7,455 nt of DNA from Dorea_D sp963559605 (GTDB taxonomy: Bacteria; Bacillota; Clostridia; Lachnospirales; Lachnospiraceae), in assembly GCA_963559605.1 (NCBI GenBank), contig CAUWLL010000070.1:1-7455 (forward strand). Reading direction: 5' to 3'. Below are positions 1 through 5,977 of this stretch, piece by piece. Numbering within the stretch: position 1 is the stretch's first letter; each line of letters starts with the position of its first letter. A program made the translations under genes and the position numbers. The notes beneath the pieces were generated by a model. It did no database searches and had not been told where the DNA came from. It saw only the letters and a program-made list of their open reading frames with translations.

Positions 1-32
1 ACATCTGATATTCTTTGTTCCAATCCTTTCAT
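1..32 (-). CDS. Start of an unidentified phage gene (cut by window edge)
   Basis: An ATG at 32 on the minus strand follows a strong ribosome binding site, GGAGGTG, six or so bases upstream. Only about ten codons are inside the window (MKGLEQRISD). It lies about 25 bases after the stop of the 112-aa gene and reads in the same direction, so it is probably the next gene of the operon. Nothing can be said of its function. Confidence 0.6.
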   Translation of the reverse strand, partial: MKGLEQRISD

Positions 33-56
33 ACTACACCTCCATTAATTCTCAGG

Positions 57-395
57 TTAATTAAGTTCATCTCGTATCCTTTTTGCTAAACCTGCACAAA
101 TATCATCCACAGAGCAAAAGTTGTCTCTTAAATCTTGTGTAGAAATGTCAAGTTTTTCCCCCAATTCATAAATTGTTTCGATTACTCCGTCTACAAATGG
201 CTCCTCTTGTTTTTCATAATTCGAACAAGTGAAGATTTCTTCAGCAATATCTAACCCTTTCTGAACCCCTTTGTAATACTCCTGTATTTTTGCTAATTCT
301 AAACGTTCTGCTTCCTCTTGATGTTTTCTGCTCCATTCGATATATTTTAATGCCTTATCTGTATCGACATTTTCCGCTTTGTAGTTATGTATCAT
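57..395 (-). CDS. Small helical phage protein of unknown function, 112 aa
   Basis: I do not recognise this family. The start is the ATG at 395 because GTGGAGG lies just upstream with an eight-base gap; an in-frame GTG at 410 lies inside that binding site and is not a likely start. The protein is hydrophilic, rich in Glu and Lys, and appears almost wholly helical, with a charged stretch around residues 20-45 that could form a short coiled coil. There is no signal peptide, membrane segment or recognisable catalytic motif. It follows a degenerate stretch (422-586) and precedes another short gene with a good ribosome binding site. Short, acidic, co-directional proteins at the end of phage early operons are often host-takeover or regulatory factors, but nothing in this sequence shows that. 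Confidence 0.75.
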   Translation of the reverse strand: MIHNYKAENVDTDKALKYIEWSRKHQEEAERLELAKIQEYYKGVQKGLDIAEEIFTCSNYEKQEEPFVDGVIETIYELGEKLDISTQDLRDNFCSVDDICAGLAKRIRDELN

Positions 396-421
396 ACTTT
401 TTACCTCCACTAAAGTCTAAT

Positions 422-586
422 TCAGTTAATCAATCGTCTCTCCAGTTCCTGCATGTCATAATTACGCTCACTAAAATTATTAAACCCTCTCCCCTTCCCG
501 CCGGTGTTGCTTTTAGGGGATTCCTTCTTAAGTTTGTAAAAACTCTTCCAGCCGCCAGCCGACGCTTTCTTAATAATCGCAATCTG
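422..586 (-). pseudogene. Start-less remnant resembling the C-terminus of a phage DnaD-like replication protein
   Basis: An open frame of 54 codons runs from just after the TAG at 587-589 to a TGA at 422-424. It has no ATG, GTG or TTG until the ATG at about residue 45, so it lacks a usable start. The translation is clearly protein-like: a Lys-rich middle, a Gly-rich linker (residues 29-34), then GFNNFSERNYDMQELERRLI. From memory, the pattern FNNF-x-(Q/E)-R-x-YD-x3-LE-x2-L occurs at the C-termini of phage replication-initiation or helicase-loader proteins of the DnaD type. I infer that this is the surviving tail of such a gene after deletion or recombination. It is in the same frame as the preceding gene, separated only by the TAG. 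An ATT start or a stop-codon readthrough is possible but less likely. Confidence 0.45.
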
Positions 587-929
587 CTACTTCACTCCTG
601 CATATTCTTCTGTCAATTCCTGCATCTGTGTCATATCGACCGCTCCTTGCTCCCATGCACGATAGAAACCCATGCACTTCTCTACGAACTCCGTGATCCT
701 CTGCCTTGCCGTCTTTGGCCAGTAGTCTGCGATCAGGACATTCGTCGGAATAGCTAAGAGCATGAACCAGATCTCCTGTGTCAGCTCATCATTCCGATCC
801 ATTAGCAATTTCTTTGCTCTGTCAAATTCTTGCTGCCGGACCTTCTGTAGTCCATCAGTCGTCATTACAAGAGTCTTTTGTTTTCTTCTCCTGTTCACGC
901 TTTTGGCGTCTTAGCTCTGCTCTGCTCAT
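587..929 (-). pseudogene. Frameshifted small phage protein, MSRAE...RRR-type N-terminus (113 aa if repaired)
   Basis: An ATG at 929 with an excellent AAGGAGG site opens a frame beginning MSRAELRRQKREQEKKTK, but it stops after 24 codons at 855. The frame shifted by one base is open from 898 to 587 and continues TLVMTTDGLQKV and onward. That second frame has only a GTG at 898 and no ribosome binding site. Removing one A in the A-rich stretch at about 876-887 joins the two into a 113-aa protein. Its N-terminus, basic then helical, with a hydrophobic stretch (EIWFMLLAIPTNVLIADYW), matches a common small phage protein family that starts MSRAERRR, of unknown function. The break may be a real mutation, a sequencing error in a homopolymer, or a +1 programmed frameshift. 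If the family memory is wrong, the two parts are separate peptides of 24 and about 103 residues. Confidence 0.6.
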
Positions 930-934
930 ATGTG

Positions 935-941
935 CCTCCTT
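935..941 (-). promoter_or_regulatory. Ribosome binding site AAGGAGG for the split gene
   Basis: A near-perfect anti-16S match lies five bases before the ATG at 929. It fixes the start of the split gene there, rather than at the upstream ATGs (986, 1037) or at the GTG at 898, none of which has a comparable site. Confidence 0.75.
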
Positions 942-999
942 ATCGTACCTTTCCGACAGATATTCCGGAAAATCATCAATGTTCATCTGCTTTGGAATT

Positions 1000-1197
1000 T
1001 CATTTCTCAGCACATTCCTTCTGCTCGATTTCTTCATATTCGATCACATACTCCTTCTTGCCTTTTGTGTTTCCTGGGATAACACGATAACCAATCTGTA
1101 CCCTATATCCTGCCTTTATTAAAAGTCCTGCAATTGTCAGCCTATCCTCTTCATTCAGCCCAGCGCTCCCACCTCTAATACTACGAATGATTGGCAT
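1000..1197 (-). CDS. Small phage protein of unknown function, 65 aa
   Basis: The best start is the ATG at 1197, eight bases after GGAGG; a GTG at 1206 and an ATG at 1203 lie in or next to that site and are poorer. The start overlaps the end of the preceding 76-aa gene by 17 bases, typical of translational coupling. The product is mixed alpha/beta: a helix with a hydrophobic face (DRLTIAGLLIKAGYRVQIGY), then a strand pair with a basic turn and an acidic C-terminal end. It resembles short conserved proteins found in clostridial prophage replication regions, but I cannot name a family or give a function. A 70-base gap separates it from the next well-supported start at 929; the frame there is open (from 1037) but has no ribosome binding site. 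Confidence 0.72.
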   Translation of the reverse strand: MPIIRSIRGGSAGLNEEDRLTIAGLLIKAGYRVQIGYRVIPGNTKGKKEYVIEYEEIEQKECAEK

Positions 1198-1411
1198 TTC
1201 CATCACCTCCCATATAGATTTTATGCAAAGCGTTCACTTTCGAAGCGAACCACAACAGCTGATCTGTAATGTCCGACTTGCATGAATACTTTTCCATAAG
1301 TTTTTTTGATCGCTCATTGTACGCTGCCATATTGTTATCTGCTAAATATTGCTTATAATTTTTCCAGCAATCGTTGTAAATGTCGCTGATTCTCTGTATA
1401 ATATCCGCCAT
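1181..1411 (-). CDS. Small phage protein of unknown function next to the repeat cluster, 76 aa
   Basis: The start is the ATG at 1411, preceded by GGAGG with an eight-base gap; an in-frame upstream start at 1441 lies among the repeats and has no such site. The protein is helical with many Tyr and Asn residues (DIYNDCWKNYKQYLADNNM), a Lys/Glu-rich middle and a hydrophobic helix LLWFASKVNALHKIYM near the C-terminus. No membrane segment or catalytic motif is evident. It is the first gene after the candidate origin, and two GTAACC repeats lie just upstream of its ribosome binding site, so a protein bound to those repeats might also affect its transcription. Family not recognised. Confidence 0.72.
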   Translation of the reverse strand: MADIIQRISDIYNDCWKNYKQYLADNNMAAYNERSKKLMEKYSCKSDITDQLLWFASKVNALHKIYMGGDGNANHS

Positions 1412-1423
1412 ATTTCCATCCTC

Positions 1424-1473
1424 CGTAACCAATGTAACCATTCTTGCTGTTTCGTAACCGAAGTGTGGTTACC
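1424..1473. repeat. Iteron group 1: four GTAACC-type repeats
   Basis: Copies at 1424-1430 (CGTAACC), 1433-1439 (TGTAACC), 1453-1459 (CGTAACC) and 1467-1473 (GGTTACC, inverted). The first two are nine bases apart. The last two form a loose inverted pair. Confidence 0.75.
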
Positions 1474-1519
1474 CTGTTTTTCGTTGATTTTATGCGGGTT
1501 TTCGGGTATTTTTCTTTAT

Positions 1520-1535
1520 GGTAACCAAGGTAACC
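1520..1535. repeat. Iteron group 2: two GGTAACC direct repeats
   Basis: Two perfect GGTAACC copies, at 1520-1526 and 1529-1535, spaced nine bases start to start and separated by AA. Confidence 0.8.
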
Positions 1536-1576
1536 ATTGATTTCCCTTATAGGGGACTTTGTGTCTGTGTCCCATC

Positions 1577-1606
1577 CACACACCCACACACATATATGTA
1601 TATATA
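1577..1606. repeat. Alternating CA/TA tract, possible DNA-unwinding element
   Basis: A nearly continuous alternating pyrimidine-purine run: a CA-rich half (1577-1593) with one CCC interruption, then a TA-rich half (1592-1606). Such tracts melt or change helical form easily. Its place between iteron groups 2 and 3 fits an unwinding site. Confidence 0.6.
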
Positions 1607-1616
1607 GAAAACGCAT

Positions 1617-1646
1617 GGTTACCCGGTTACCTCGGTTACCGGTTAC
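1617..1646. repeat. Iteron group 3: four GGTTAC repeats
   Basis: GGTTACC at 1617-1623, 1625-1631 and 1634-1640, plus GGTTACT at 1641-1647, all in one orientation and opposite to group 2. Spacing is 8, 9 and 7 bases. The cluster ends 10 bases before the helicase stop codon. Confidence 0.8.
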
Positions 1647-1656
1647 TCTTTTTGCG

Positions 1657-3513
1657 TTATCTGAATGGTAATTCCTCCTGATCATACAGCTCTTCTGGCT
1701 CAAATCCGTCCTCGTCTTCATACTCATTCAATTTGAGAAAAATACAGCGCTTTGGTTTCCCATTTATTTTCTTAAGCTTGTTTAATCTCCCACCAGACGT
1801 TTGAATAACTCCATTCCTGTCTGCCCAGGCGAGGAATGCCTTGTCTGAGAACCCGCCTTGATCGCAGATCTCTTTGAATGCCTGTGTATAAATGACTGCA
1901 TATCCATCTTCAATGATTCCCCATTTTTCCACCTTGGTTTCCGCATCAAAACGCTGATTATTCATGCTTATCTTGTCGAGCAGATAATTGTAGCACCGTT
2001 CATGCTCGGAAATTTCCGAATGATCTACGAGGACTCTCTTTGCTTCTTCTAGATCTATATACATACCGTCATGGAATATGTAGTCTGTTGCAATCTTGTC
2101 CGCAGTGAGTACGATAGATAATGAGATGCTCTGCTTCTGCATCTTATCTTCTTTATAGACTTTACGCTGGAGCTCCTGTTGTATTTCTCTTATTCCATCC
2201 TTGCCAAGCTTTTTCAAAATCTCCACGAATTGCTTTCCTAGATGACCGTAATTTTTCTTGAATGTTTCTGCTGCTTCCTGTGGATCCGGAAATACATGAT
2301 CCTTACATTCAACCTCTAAAATTCGGTTGATCGCACCGCCTTGCCCGACATAGGAAGAAAGTGGACGCTCACCGTTCGTTATGATGACATTCTTCCAATT
2401 ATTTTCGCGCCGGATCCCAAGCTCTTTGTTGGACCGGCTTTTCCCCTTGCCAGAGCATAGATCATAAACAACTCCCTCAAAGTTATCTCTGATTCTGGCG
2501 CTGGTCTTAGAAGAATCGTCCAACATCAGCGGCAGATGATTTAATAAATTACACTTTGTCTCTAACGCCACGTCTGTGGTTTTAAAATCTCCGATATACT
2601 GACTATCTGCAGGGTTCGCCCAGACAGATGCAGCCATCATAAGTGCCACTGTCTTCCCCCCTTCCGTCTCTCCCCACAGATCTACGATAAACGGGAGTGC
2701 TCCAACTTGATCAACTAACACGCTCGCCAACGAGGCAGCCAAAAGGAATTTAATTTCTATTCTTCCTGTCTTGCGAAGATTTTTGAGATGATCTATCCAT
2801 ACAGTTTTATTTCCATTAGATGCAATACTTTCAAAAACCGATTTAAATTGCATATCTCCATCAAATACAATCTCGGTATCATAAGGTATAAACCCGTCAC
2901 CAATCCATCCAAGTTTAGAGCTTGACATCTGAACGGGTATTGCATCATCATTTAAGTTCTCAACGTCCGAAAGATACTTTACTAACAGCTTCGCATTTTC
3001 AGATGTAACAGCCACGCCCAGTTTCGATAGAGAGACGATCTTACTGGCAGAGGAGACCAAATCTTTTGGCACCGTAATCTCTTTCCATGAATGGTTTCTC
3101 TTATAAGCAACTCGGAGCTGCTCCTCTCCTGTCTCGAGATTCTTCATTCGTTTGACCGGAAGTATTGGATGATAACAGGCGAGAACTTCGTTTGAATAAT
3201 CCTTACTAAACGTACGTATTCCATCGTCACCAGCTACCCAGGCACCACACATCATGTTGTCATACGGACCAGTGAAGTTTGTCCATCGATCCAACATTGT
3301 TTTCAATGCCCTATTTTTCCGTCTTTCCTTATCCACGCTTTTATACGCCTTGACAAGATCATCAAATTTTTGCTTCACTCCAAGCTCTTTAGCTCTGTCC
3401 TGAAGTGACAACAGCATCCTTGCCTGCAATATCACATCTTCCTGTTCGAATACTTCAATAAAAACCTCTTCTGACAGGATGCTCTGTTGATCATATTCAA
3501 TTAAATTCTTCAC
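1657..3513 (-). CDS. DUF927-type phage replicative helicase / AAA+ ATPase, 618 aa
   Basis: Probably the replicative DNA helicase of the phage. After a charged helical N-terminus (about 1-80) comes a DUF927-like region with its typical LGWIGDGFIP segment (201-210). Walker A is GETEGGKT (281-288), within LWGETEGGKTVALMMAASVW. The Walker B candidate is LPLMLDD (327-333), VIITNGE (376-382) fits a sensor-1 strand, and the Arg of AINRILEVE (R397) could be an arginine finger. The C-terminus is acidic and ends EELPFR, like the SSB tail. The start is a GTG at 3513 with GAGG upstream; it overlaps the end of the CHC2 gene by 17 bases, so the two are probably translated together as a zinc-finger and helicase pair. 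No TOPRIM or other primase catalytic domain is visible. The domain call is from motifs recalled for PF06048; the helicase role is inference. Confidence 0.85.
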   Translation of the reverse strand: MKNLIEYDQQSILSEEVFIEVFEQEDVILQARMLLSLQDRAKELGVKQKFDDLVKAYKSVDKERRKNRALKTMLDRWTNFTGPYDNMMCGAWVAGDDGIRTFSKDYSNEVLACYHPILPVKRMKNLETGEEQLRVAYKRNHSWKEITVPKDLVSSASKIVSLSKLGVAVTSENAKLLVKYLSDVENLNDDAIPVQMSSSKLGWIGDGFIPYDTEIVFDGDMQFKSVFESIASNGNKTVWIDHLKNLRKTGRIEIKFLLAASLASVLVDQVGALPFIVDLWGETEGGKTVALMMAASVWANPADSQYIGDFKTTDVALETKCNLLNHLPLMLDDSSKTSARIRDNFEGVVYDLCSGKGKSRSNKELGIRRENNWKNVIITNGERPLSSYVGQGGAINRILEVECKDHVFPDPQEAAETFKKNYGHLGKQFVEILKKLGKDGIREIQQELQRKVYKEDKMQKQSISLSIVLTADKIATDYIFHDGMYIDLEEAKRVLVDHSEISEHERCYNYLLDKISMNNQRFDAETKVEKWGIIEDGYAVIYTQAFKEICDQGGFSDKAFLAWADRNGVIQTSGGRLNKLKKINGKPKRCIFLKLNEYEDEDGFEPEELYDQEELPFR

Positions 3514-4000
3514 GTCCCGTCCTCATTTCGTTTAAAATTTCGTGATGATATAACTCTATCTGCAATGCATTACAGCAATCGCACCATGTATCAGATAATG
3601 GTTCTGATCGGTTCATCCAGTCTCTGTATATGTCGATCAGCATATTGTTAAGTTCTTGCTTTCCTTTAAGTTGCTCTTCCTTCTTCTTACGCATTTTCTG
3701 CTCTTTTCTCGCCTTGTATATGGCAAGGTTAGACGAAAACGTCGGTTTCTCATATGAGCCGCCAAGCATTCTAAAAGCGTCTTTAAATGGAATTCCGTAG
3801 AATTTCTGTAGAAAAGCGAAGATATCTCCATTTTCTCCGCAACCAAAGCAATAATACGAATCTCGATATATCTTCATAGATGCAGTTTTTTCGGTATGGA
3901 ACGGGCACCTGATAAAGCCTGCACGGTTCGGATGCCCAAGCCCACATTTAAAAATAATATCTTGCATACTATACATTTTTTTGATATTATCACTGGTCAT
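3497..4000 (-). CDS. CHC2-type primase zinc-finger protein, stand-alone, 167 aa
   Basis: Likely the template-recognition part of a phage primase. The N-terminal 80 residues carry a DnaG-like CHC2 zinc ribbon: ligands C32, H35, C51 and C54 in CPFH and CFGC, followed by GENGDIFAFLQKFYGI, the standard DnaG continuation. The rest is a Lys-rich helix (about 95-120) and a Cys-rich stretch, WCDCC, near the C-terminus. At 167 residues it has no room for the RNA-polymerase/TOPRIM core of DnaG (about 600 aa). The start is the ATG at 4000, six bases after GCGGTGA; an in-frame GTG at 4009 sits inside that site. It overlaps the nuclease gene by 11 bases upstream and the helicase gene downstream. It may partner with the DUF927 protein or with host DnaG. 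Confidence 0.85.
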   Translation of the reverse strand: MTSDNIKKMYSMQDIIFKCGLGHPNRAGFIRCPFHTEKTASMKIYRDSYYCFGCGENGDIFAFLQKFYGIPFKDAFRMLGGSYEKPTFSSNLAIYKARKEQKMRKKKEEQLKGKQELNNMLIDIYRDWMNRSEPLSDTWCDCCNALQIELYHHEILNEMRTGREEFN

Positions 4001-4505
4001 AGCGTTCACCGCTTAATATCCGAATAATTTCGTTTCCAGTATCTTTTTTCTCACAAAACTCAAATTGCACGTTGTACCGATCGCGAATCGTGCAAAGAGA
4101 TTTATATAATTGATTTCCATCAACTGCTTTTGCGGAAACAATATATTTCTCTCGTTTTCCGTCAACCCATCTCCACCGCACCTCATGCTTCCTTGGGTTT
4201 TTCCAGAAGTAAACATCTTCCAGCGTTTTTATATCCGGCCCATGCTCCACAAGTATCACGATCTGTATCCCTGCATCTATCGCCTTTAGCAGCTCACGTT
4301 TAAACCGCTCGTGTTGTTGGCAGACATTTCCACAGAGTTCCTGTAGATTCTGCTTCCTGTCGATGATAAGCCGGGGATTATCTAAAGACATATAATCCCC
4401 AACCATAAGCTTGCTCGAAAAATGCTTAATACCCTGATCATCAAATGTCTTAATAATTTTTCTAATAGCTCTCTGTTTTTCTCTCGTATCAATTTGAATG
4501 TCCAC
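3990..4505 (-). CDS. ERCC4-type (XPF-like) nuclease, 171 aa
   Basis: A structure-specific nuclease probably acting on branched or flapped DNA during phage replication and recombination. The N-terminus IDTREKQ (5-11), the GDY at 36-38, LIIDRKQNLQELCGN (46-60), and then HERFKREL (65-72) follow the order of the XPF/ERCC4 nuclease core (D-x-R-E, GD, ERK-x3-D, then a basic helix). The core motif differs: ERK is DRK (49-51), and the usual Asp three residues later is Gln55, followed by Glu56. The protein lacks the helicase and HhH2 domains of XPF, as phage versions usually do. The start is a GTG at 4505, five bases after GGCGGTG; no ATG is near. It begins 11 bases after the SSB-like gene and overlaps the CHC2 gene. 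Similar small nucleases take the Holliday-junction resolvase position in phage modules. Confidence 0.8.
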   Translation of the reverse strand: MDIQIDTREKQRAIRKIIKTFDDQGIKHFSSKLMVGDYMSLDNPRLIIDRKQNLQELCGNVCQQHERFKRELLKAIDAGIQIVILVEHGPDIKTLEDVYFWKNPRKHEVRWRWVDGKREKYIVSAKAVDGNQLYKSLCTIRDRYNVQFEFCEKKDTGNEIIRILSGERYDQ

Positions 4506-4516
4506 AATATCACCGC

Positions 4517-5122
4517 CTAATTAAATGGCAACTCTTCATCGATTCCGTCCGGAATGTTCATGAAACCATCTCCTGCCGGAGTGGATGCCGGATGATAACC
4601 ATTCATTCGATTCTTGTAGGCTTGCGTTTCTGACATTTCTGGAACCTGTGCTTCTTTCACTTTGTCAGTGGAAATAAACCAGCGAAGAACTCTCTTCTCG
4701 CGCTCTCTTCCGTCGTAATAGTCCATCTGTGGTCCAAATACTCCACCAACGAGTTTATTCTTGAACTGAGCTCCAAAGTTGTCTCCCCACTGTGTTTCAA
4801 ATCCTTTGTTGGAATGCTCTACGCAAGTAAGGAAGGTCTTGAATGACCGGCTGCAGTTTCCGTCCTGATCCTCCGTTAAGATGTACTGAGTCGCCTGATT
4901 CGACCACTTCTTTTCCGGTCTGATGTCATTTTTGAATGCTTCCGTAAAATATCCAGCCTGTTTGTCTGTGATAGAAAAGTCAAAAGAAATCTTAATCATA
5001 TCTTTCCCGGTTTTGGACTGCATTTCTAAAACTTCTTTGATGATCAGATAGTGGCCGCCAAGCTCCACGGGGGTAAATTCCCCCTGCGCCTGTGTATTTT
5101 CGTAATTGTTAGGTTTTTTCAT
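4517..5122 (-). CDS. SSB-like / DUF669-like phage protein with acidic EELPF tail, 201 aa
   Basis: Probably a phage single-strand DNA-binding protein. Residues 12-160 look like a beta-rich OB-type domain (FTPVELGGHYLIIKEVLEM..., KISFDFSI, LVGGVFGPQMDYYDGRE), with an alternating charged/aromatic pattern as in DUF669 and related phage proteins. A flexible Pro/Gly linker (about 176-190) leads to an acidic tail ending DEELPFN, like the DDDIPF tip of bacterial SSB that recruits partner proteins. Its ribosome binding site GGAGG overlaps the last codons of the upstream ATPase gene, whose stop is one base before this ATG, so the two are tightly coupled. Sak4-type annealing ATPases are known to work with a cognate SSB, which fits. 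The family name is uncertain; the function is inferred from tail, fold pattern and position. Confidence 0.7.
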   Translation of the reverse strand: MKKPNNYENTQAQGEFTPVELGGHYLIIKEVLEMQSKTGKDMIKISFDFSITDKQAGYFTEAFKNDIRPEKKWSNQATQYILTEDQDGNCSRSFKTFLTCVEHSNKGFETQWGDNFGAQFKNKLVGGVFGPQMDYYDGREREKRVLRWFISTDKVKEAQVPEMSETQAYKNRMNGYHPASTPAGDGFMNIPDGIDEELPFN

Positions 5123-5123
5123 A

Positions 5124-5765
5124 TTAAAATTCCTCCAATGCTTTAATTACTTCTACAATATCGTTATCGATTTCAAATTCTTCAAACGCTCCCAACGGAG
5201 ATTTTGCTGTGCTGTTATTTGCCTGTGTTTCAAACTTATACTGACCATCCACGCATTTGCTAAGGAGAACCGTTGTAAACTTGCTTTCAAGCACAATCTT
5301 GTCCAGTTTCTTTCCAGATGTCTTGATCCTCGTAAACATGTAGCCATTCTCGTCGTGATCCGTTTGAGTGTGCGCCGTAAAAATTATTGTTAGATCGTCC
5401 CTGTATGTATAGCACTCACACACTAAATCCCACACGCATGCAGCCAAGTCCACCCATTTGTCATATCCCTTTTCCTTGCTCCGGCGCATCTCATCAGCTA
5501 CCATAAGCCCGTTGATTGTATCAATTACAATGACTTTGATGTTCGGACATCCCTCTGCCAATCTCTTGATATACTGCCTTACAATATTCGCATCATCCGT
5601 CGCTTTGTAGTTCCTATTTTCTGTGTTATACTGTTTTCTCCAACCCTTCCAGGACAATCCCTTACAATCTGCATCAATATAATACGTTGTCTTCGGATCT
5701 AAGTTTCTCATGCTAGTCGTCTTTCCCGATCCTGATTCTCCGGCAATACAAACTACTTTGCTCAT
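5124..5765 (-). CDS. RecA-like phage ATPase, AAA_24 / Sak4-type single-strand annealing protein, 213 aa
   Basis: A P-loop NTPase of the RecA-core type that phages use as a recombinase or annealing protein. Walker A is GESGSGKT (9-16), right at the N-terminus. The Walker B strand is VIVIDT (78-83) with Asp82. IIFTAHTQT (127-135) fits the strand-4/sensor region with its polar His. The C-terminal part alternates strands (KFTTVLLSK, GQYKFET) and ends in an acidic helix. The length of about 200 residues and the lack of extra domains match AAA_24 (PF13479) proteins of the Sak4 group. The ATG at 5765 directly follows the TAA of the small upstream gene, and the SSB-like gene follows one base after its stop. 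It likely pairs ssDNA ends during phage recombination, with the SSB-like partner. An alternative is a general phage nucleotide-binding protein. Confidence 0.85.
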   Translation of the reverse strand: MSKVVCIAGESGSGKTTSMRNLDPKTTYYIDADCKGLSWKGWRKQYNTENRNYKATDDANIVRQYIKRLAEGCPNIKVIVIDTINGLMVADEMRRSKEKGYDKWVDLAACVWDLVCECYTYRDDLTIIFTAHTQTDHDENGYMFTRIKTSGKKLDKIVLESKFTTVLLSKCVDGQYKFETQANNSTAKSPLGAFEEFEIDNDIVEVIKALEEF

Positions 5766-5966
5766 TTATCTTTCATCCTCCTTATCAAATACAACCCTGT
5801 CTGCAGATTCAATGATTAATAAACTTGCGATCTGCTTTAAGGATAATGTTGACTCGTTATAAATATCTACTAATGTGTTATACGCTTCCGGTGTAAGCTT
5901 TACAGCCGTCTGTTCTTCAACTGGCCGTTTCTTTCTTGCCGGAATATGTATTAATCCGTCTCCCAT
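5766..5966 (-). CDS. Small ribbon-helix-helix-like protein, 66 aa
   Basis: A putative DNA-binding protein. After a basic N-terminus with Pro (IPARKKRP), residues 20-25 (TAVKLT) would make the strand, then PEAYNTLVDIYNE the first helix and SLKQIASLLIIESA the second, which is the topology of ribbon-helix-helix (Arc/MetJ-type) proteins. The tail is acidic. It starts at 5966 with AAGGAGG and a seven-base gap, 11 bases after the Gp157 stop, and its TAA directly abuts the ATG of the ATPase gene. A gene in this slot between Gp157 and the RecA-like ATPase is common in Clostridia prophages. It may regulate the operon or assist recombination; the fold call is from pattern alone. Confidence 0.7.
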   Translation of the reverse strand: MGDGLIHIPARKKRPVEEQTAVKLTPEAYNTLVDIYNESTLSLKQIASLLIIESADRVVFDKEDER

Positions 5967-5977
5967 CAGTAACCTCC

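Larger units (their letters stand above)
1412..1656. other. Candidate phage replication origin (iteron cluster with AT/CA-rich tract)
   Basis: This 245-base stretch between the helicase stop and the next gene has no well-supported gene. It holds ten copies of a GGTAACC/GGTTACC-type heptamer in three groups and both orientations, some spaced 8-9 bases apart. Between groups lie an alternating CA/TA tract (1577-1606) and a short CCC-TTATA-GGG hairpin (about 1543-1556). Clustered short repeats plus an easily melted tract beside a replicative helicase gene is the usual look of a phage origin. Which protein binds the repeats is not evident in the window. Confidence 0.6.

Noticed and set aside
290..757. 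Plus-strand open frame of 155 codons
   Set aside because: Antisense to three minus-strand genes or remnants with good ribosome sites; no upstream ribosome site, and composition is that of a shadow frame (Leu/Phe/Ser/Cys-rich).
855..1037. Longer 60-codon version of the split gene's N-terminus from the ATG at 1037 or 986
   Set aside because: Neither ATG has a ribosome site, whereas the ATG at 929 has AAGGAGG and a family-like N-terminus. The stretch 930-999 may be only a short spacer.
778..1122. Plus-strand open frame of 114 codons with hydrophobic stretches
   Set aside because: Antisense shadow of the split gene and the 65-aa gene; hydrophobic appearance comes from Lys/Glu codons read in reverse. 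No ribosome site.
1353..1727. A 124-codon minus-strand frame crossing the repeat region and the end of the helicase gene
   Set aside because: It has no ribosome binding site, begins inside the helicase gene and its protein simply translates the iterons (GNRGNRV, NGYLGYH). It ends in the shifted frame of the 76-aa gene. The protein repeats are a by-product of DNA repeats.
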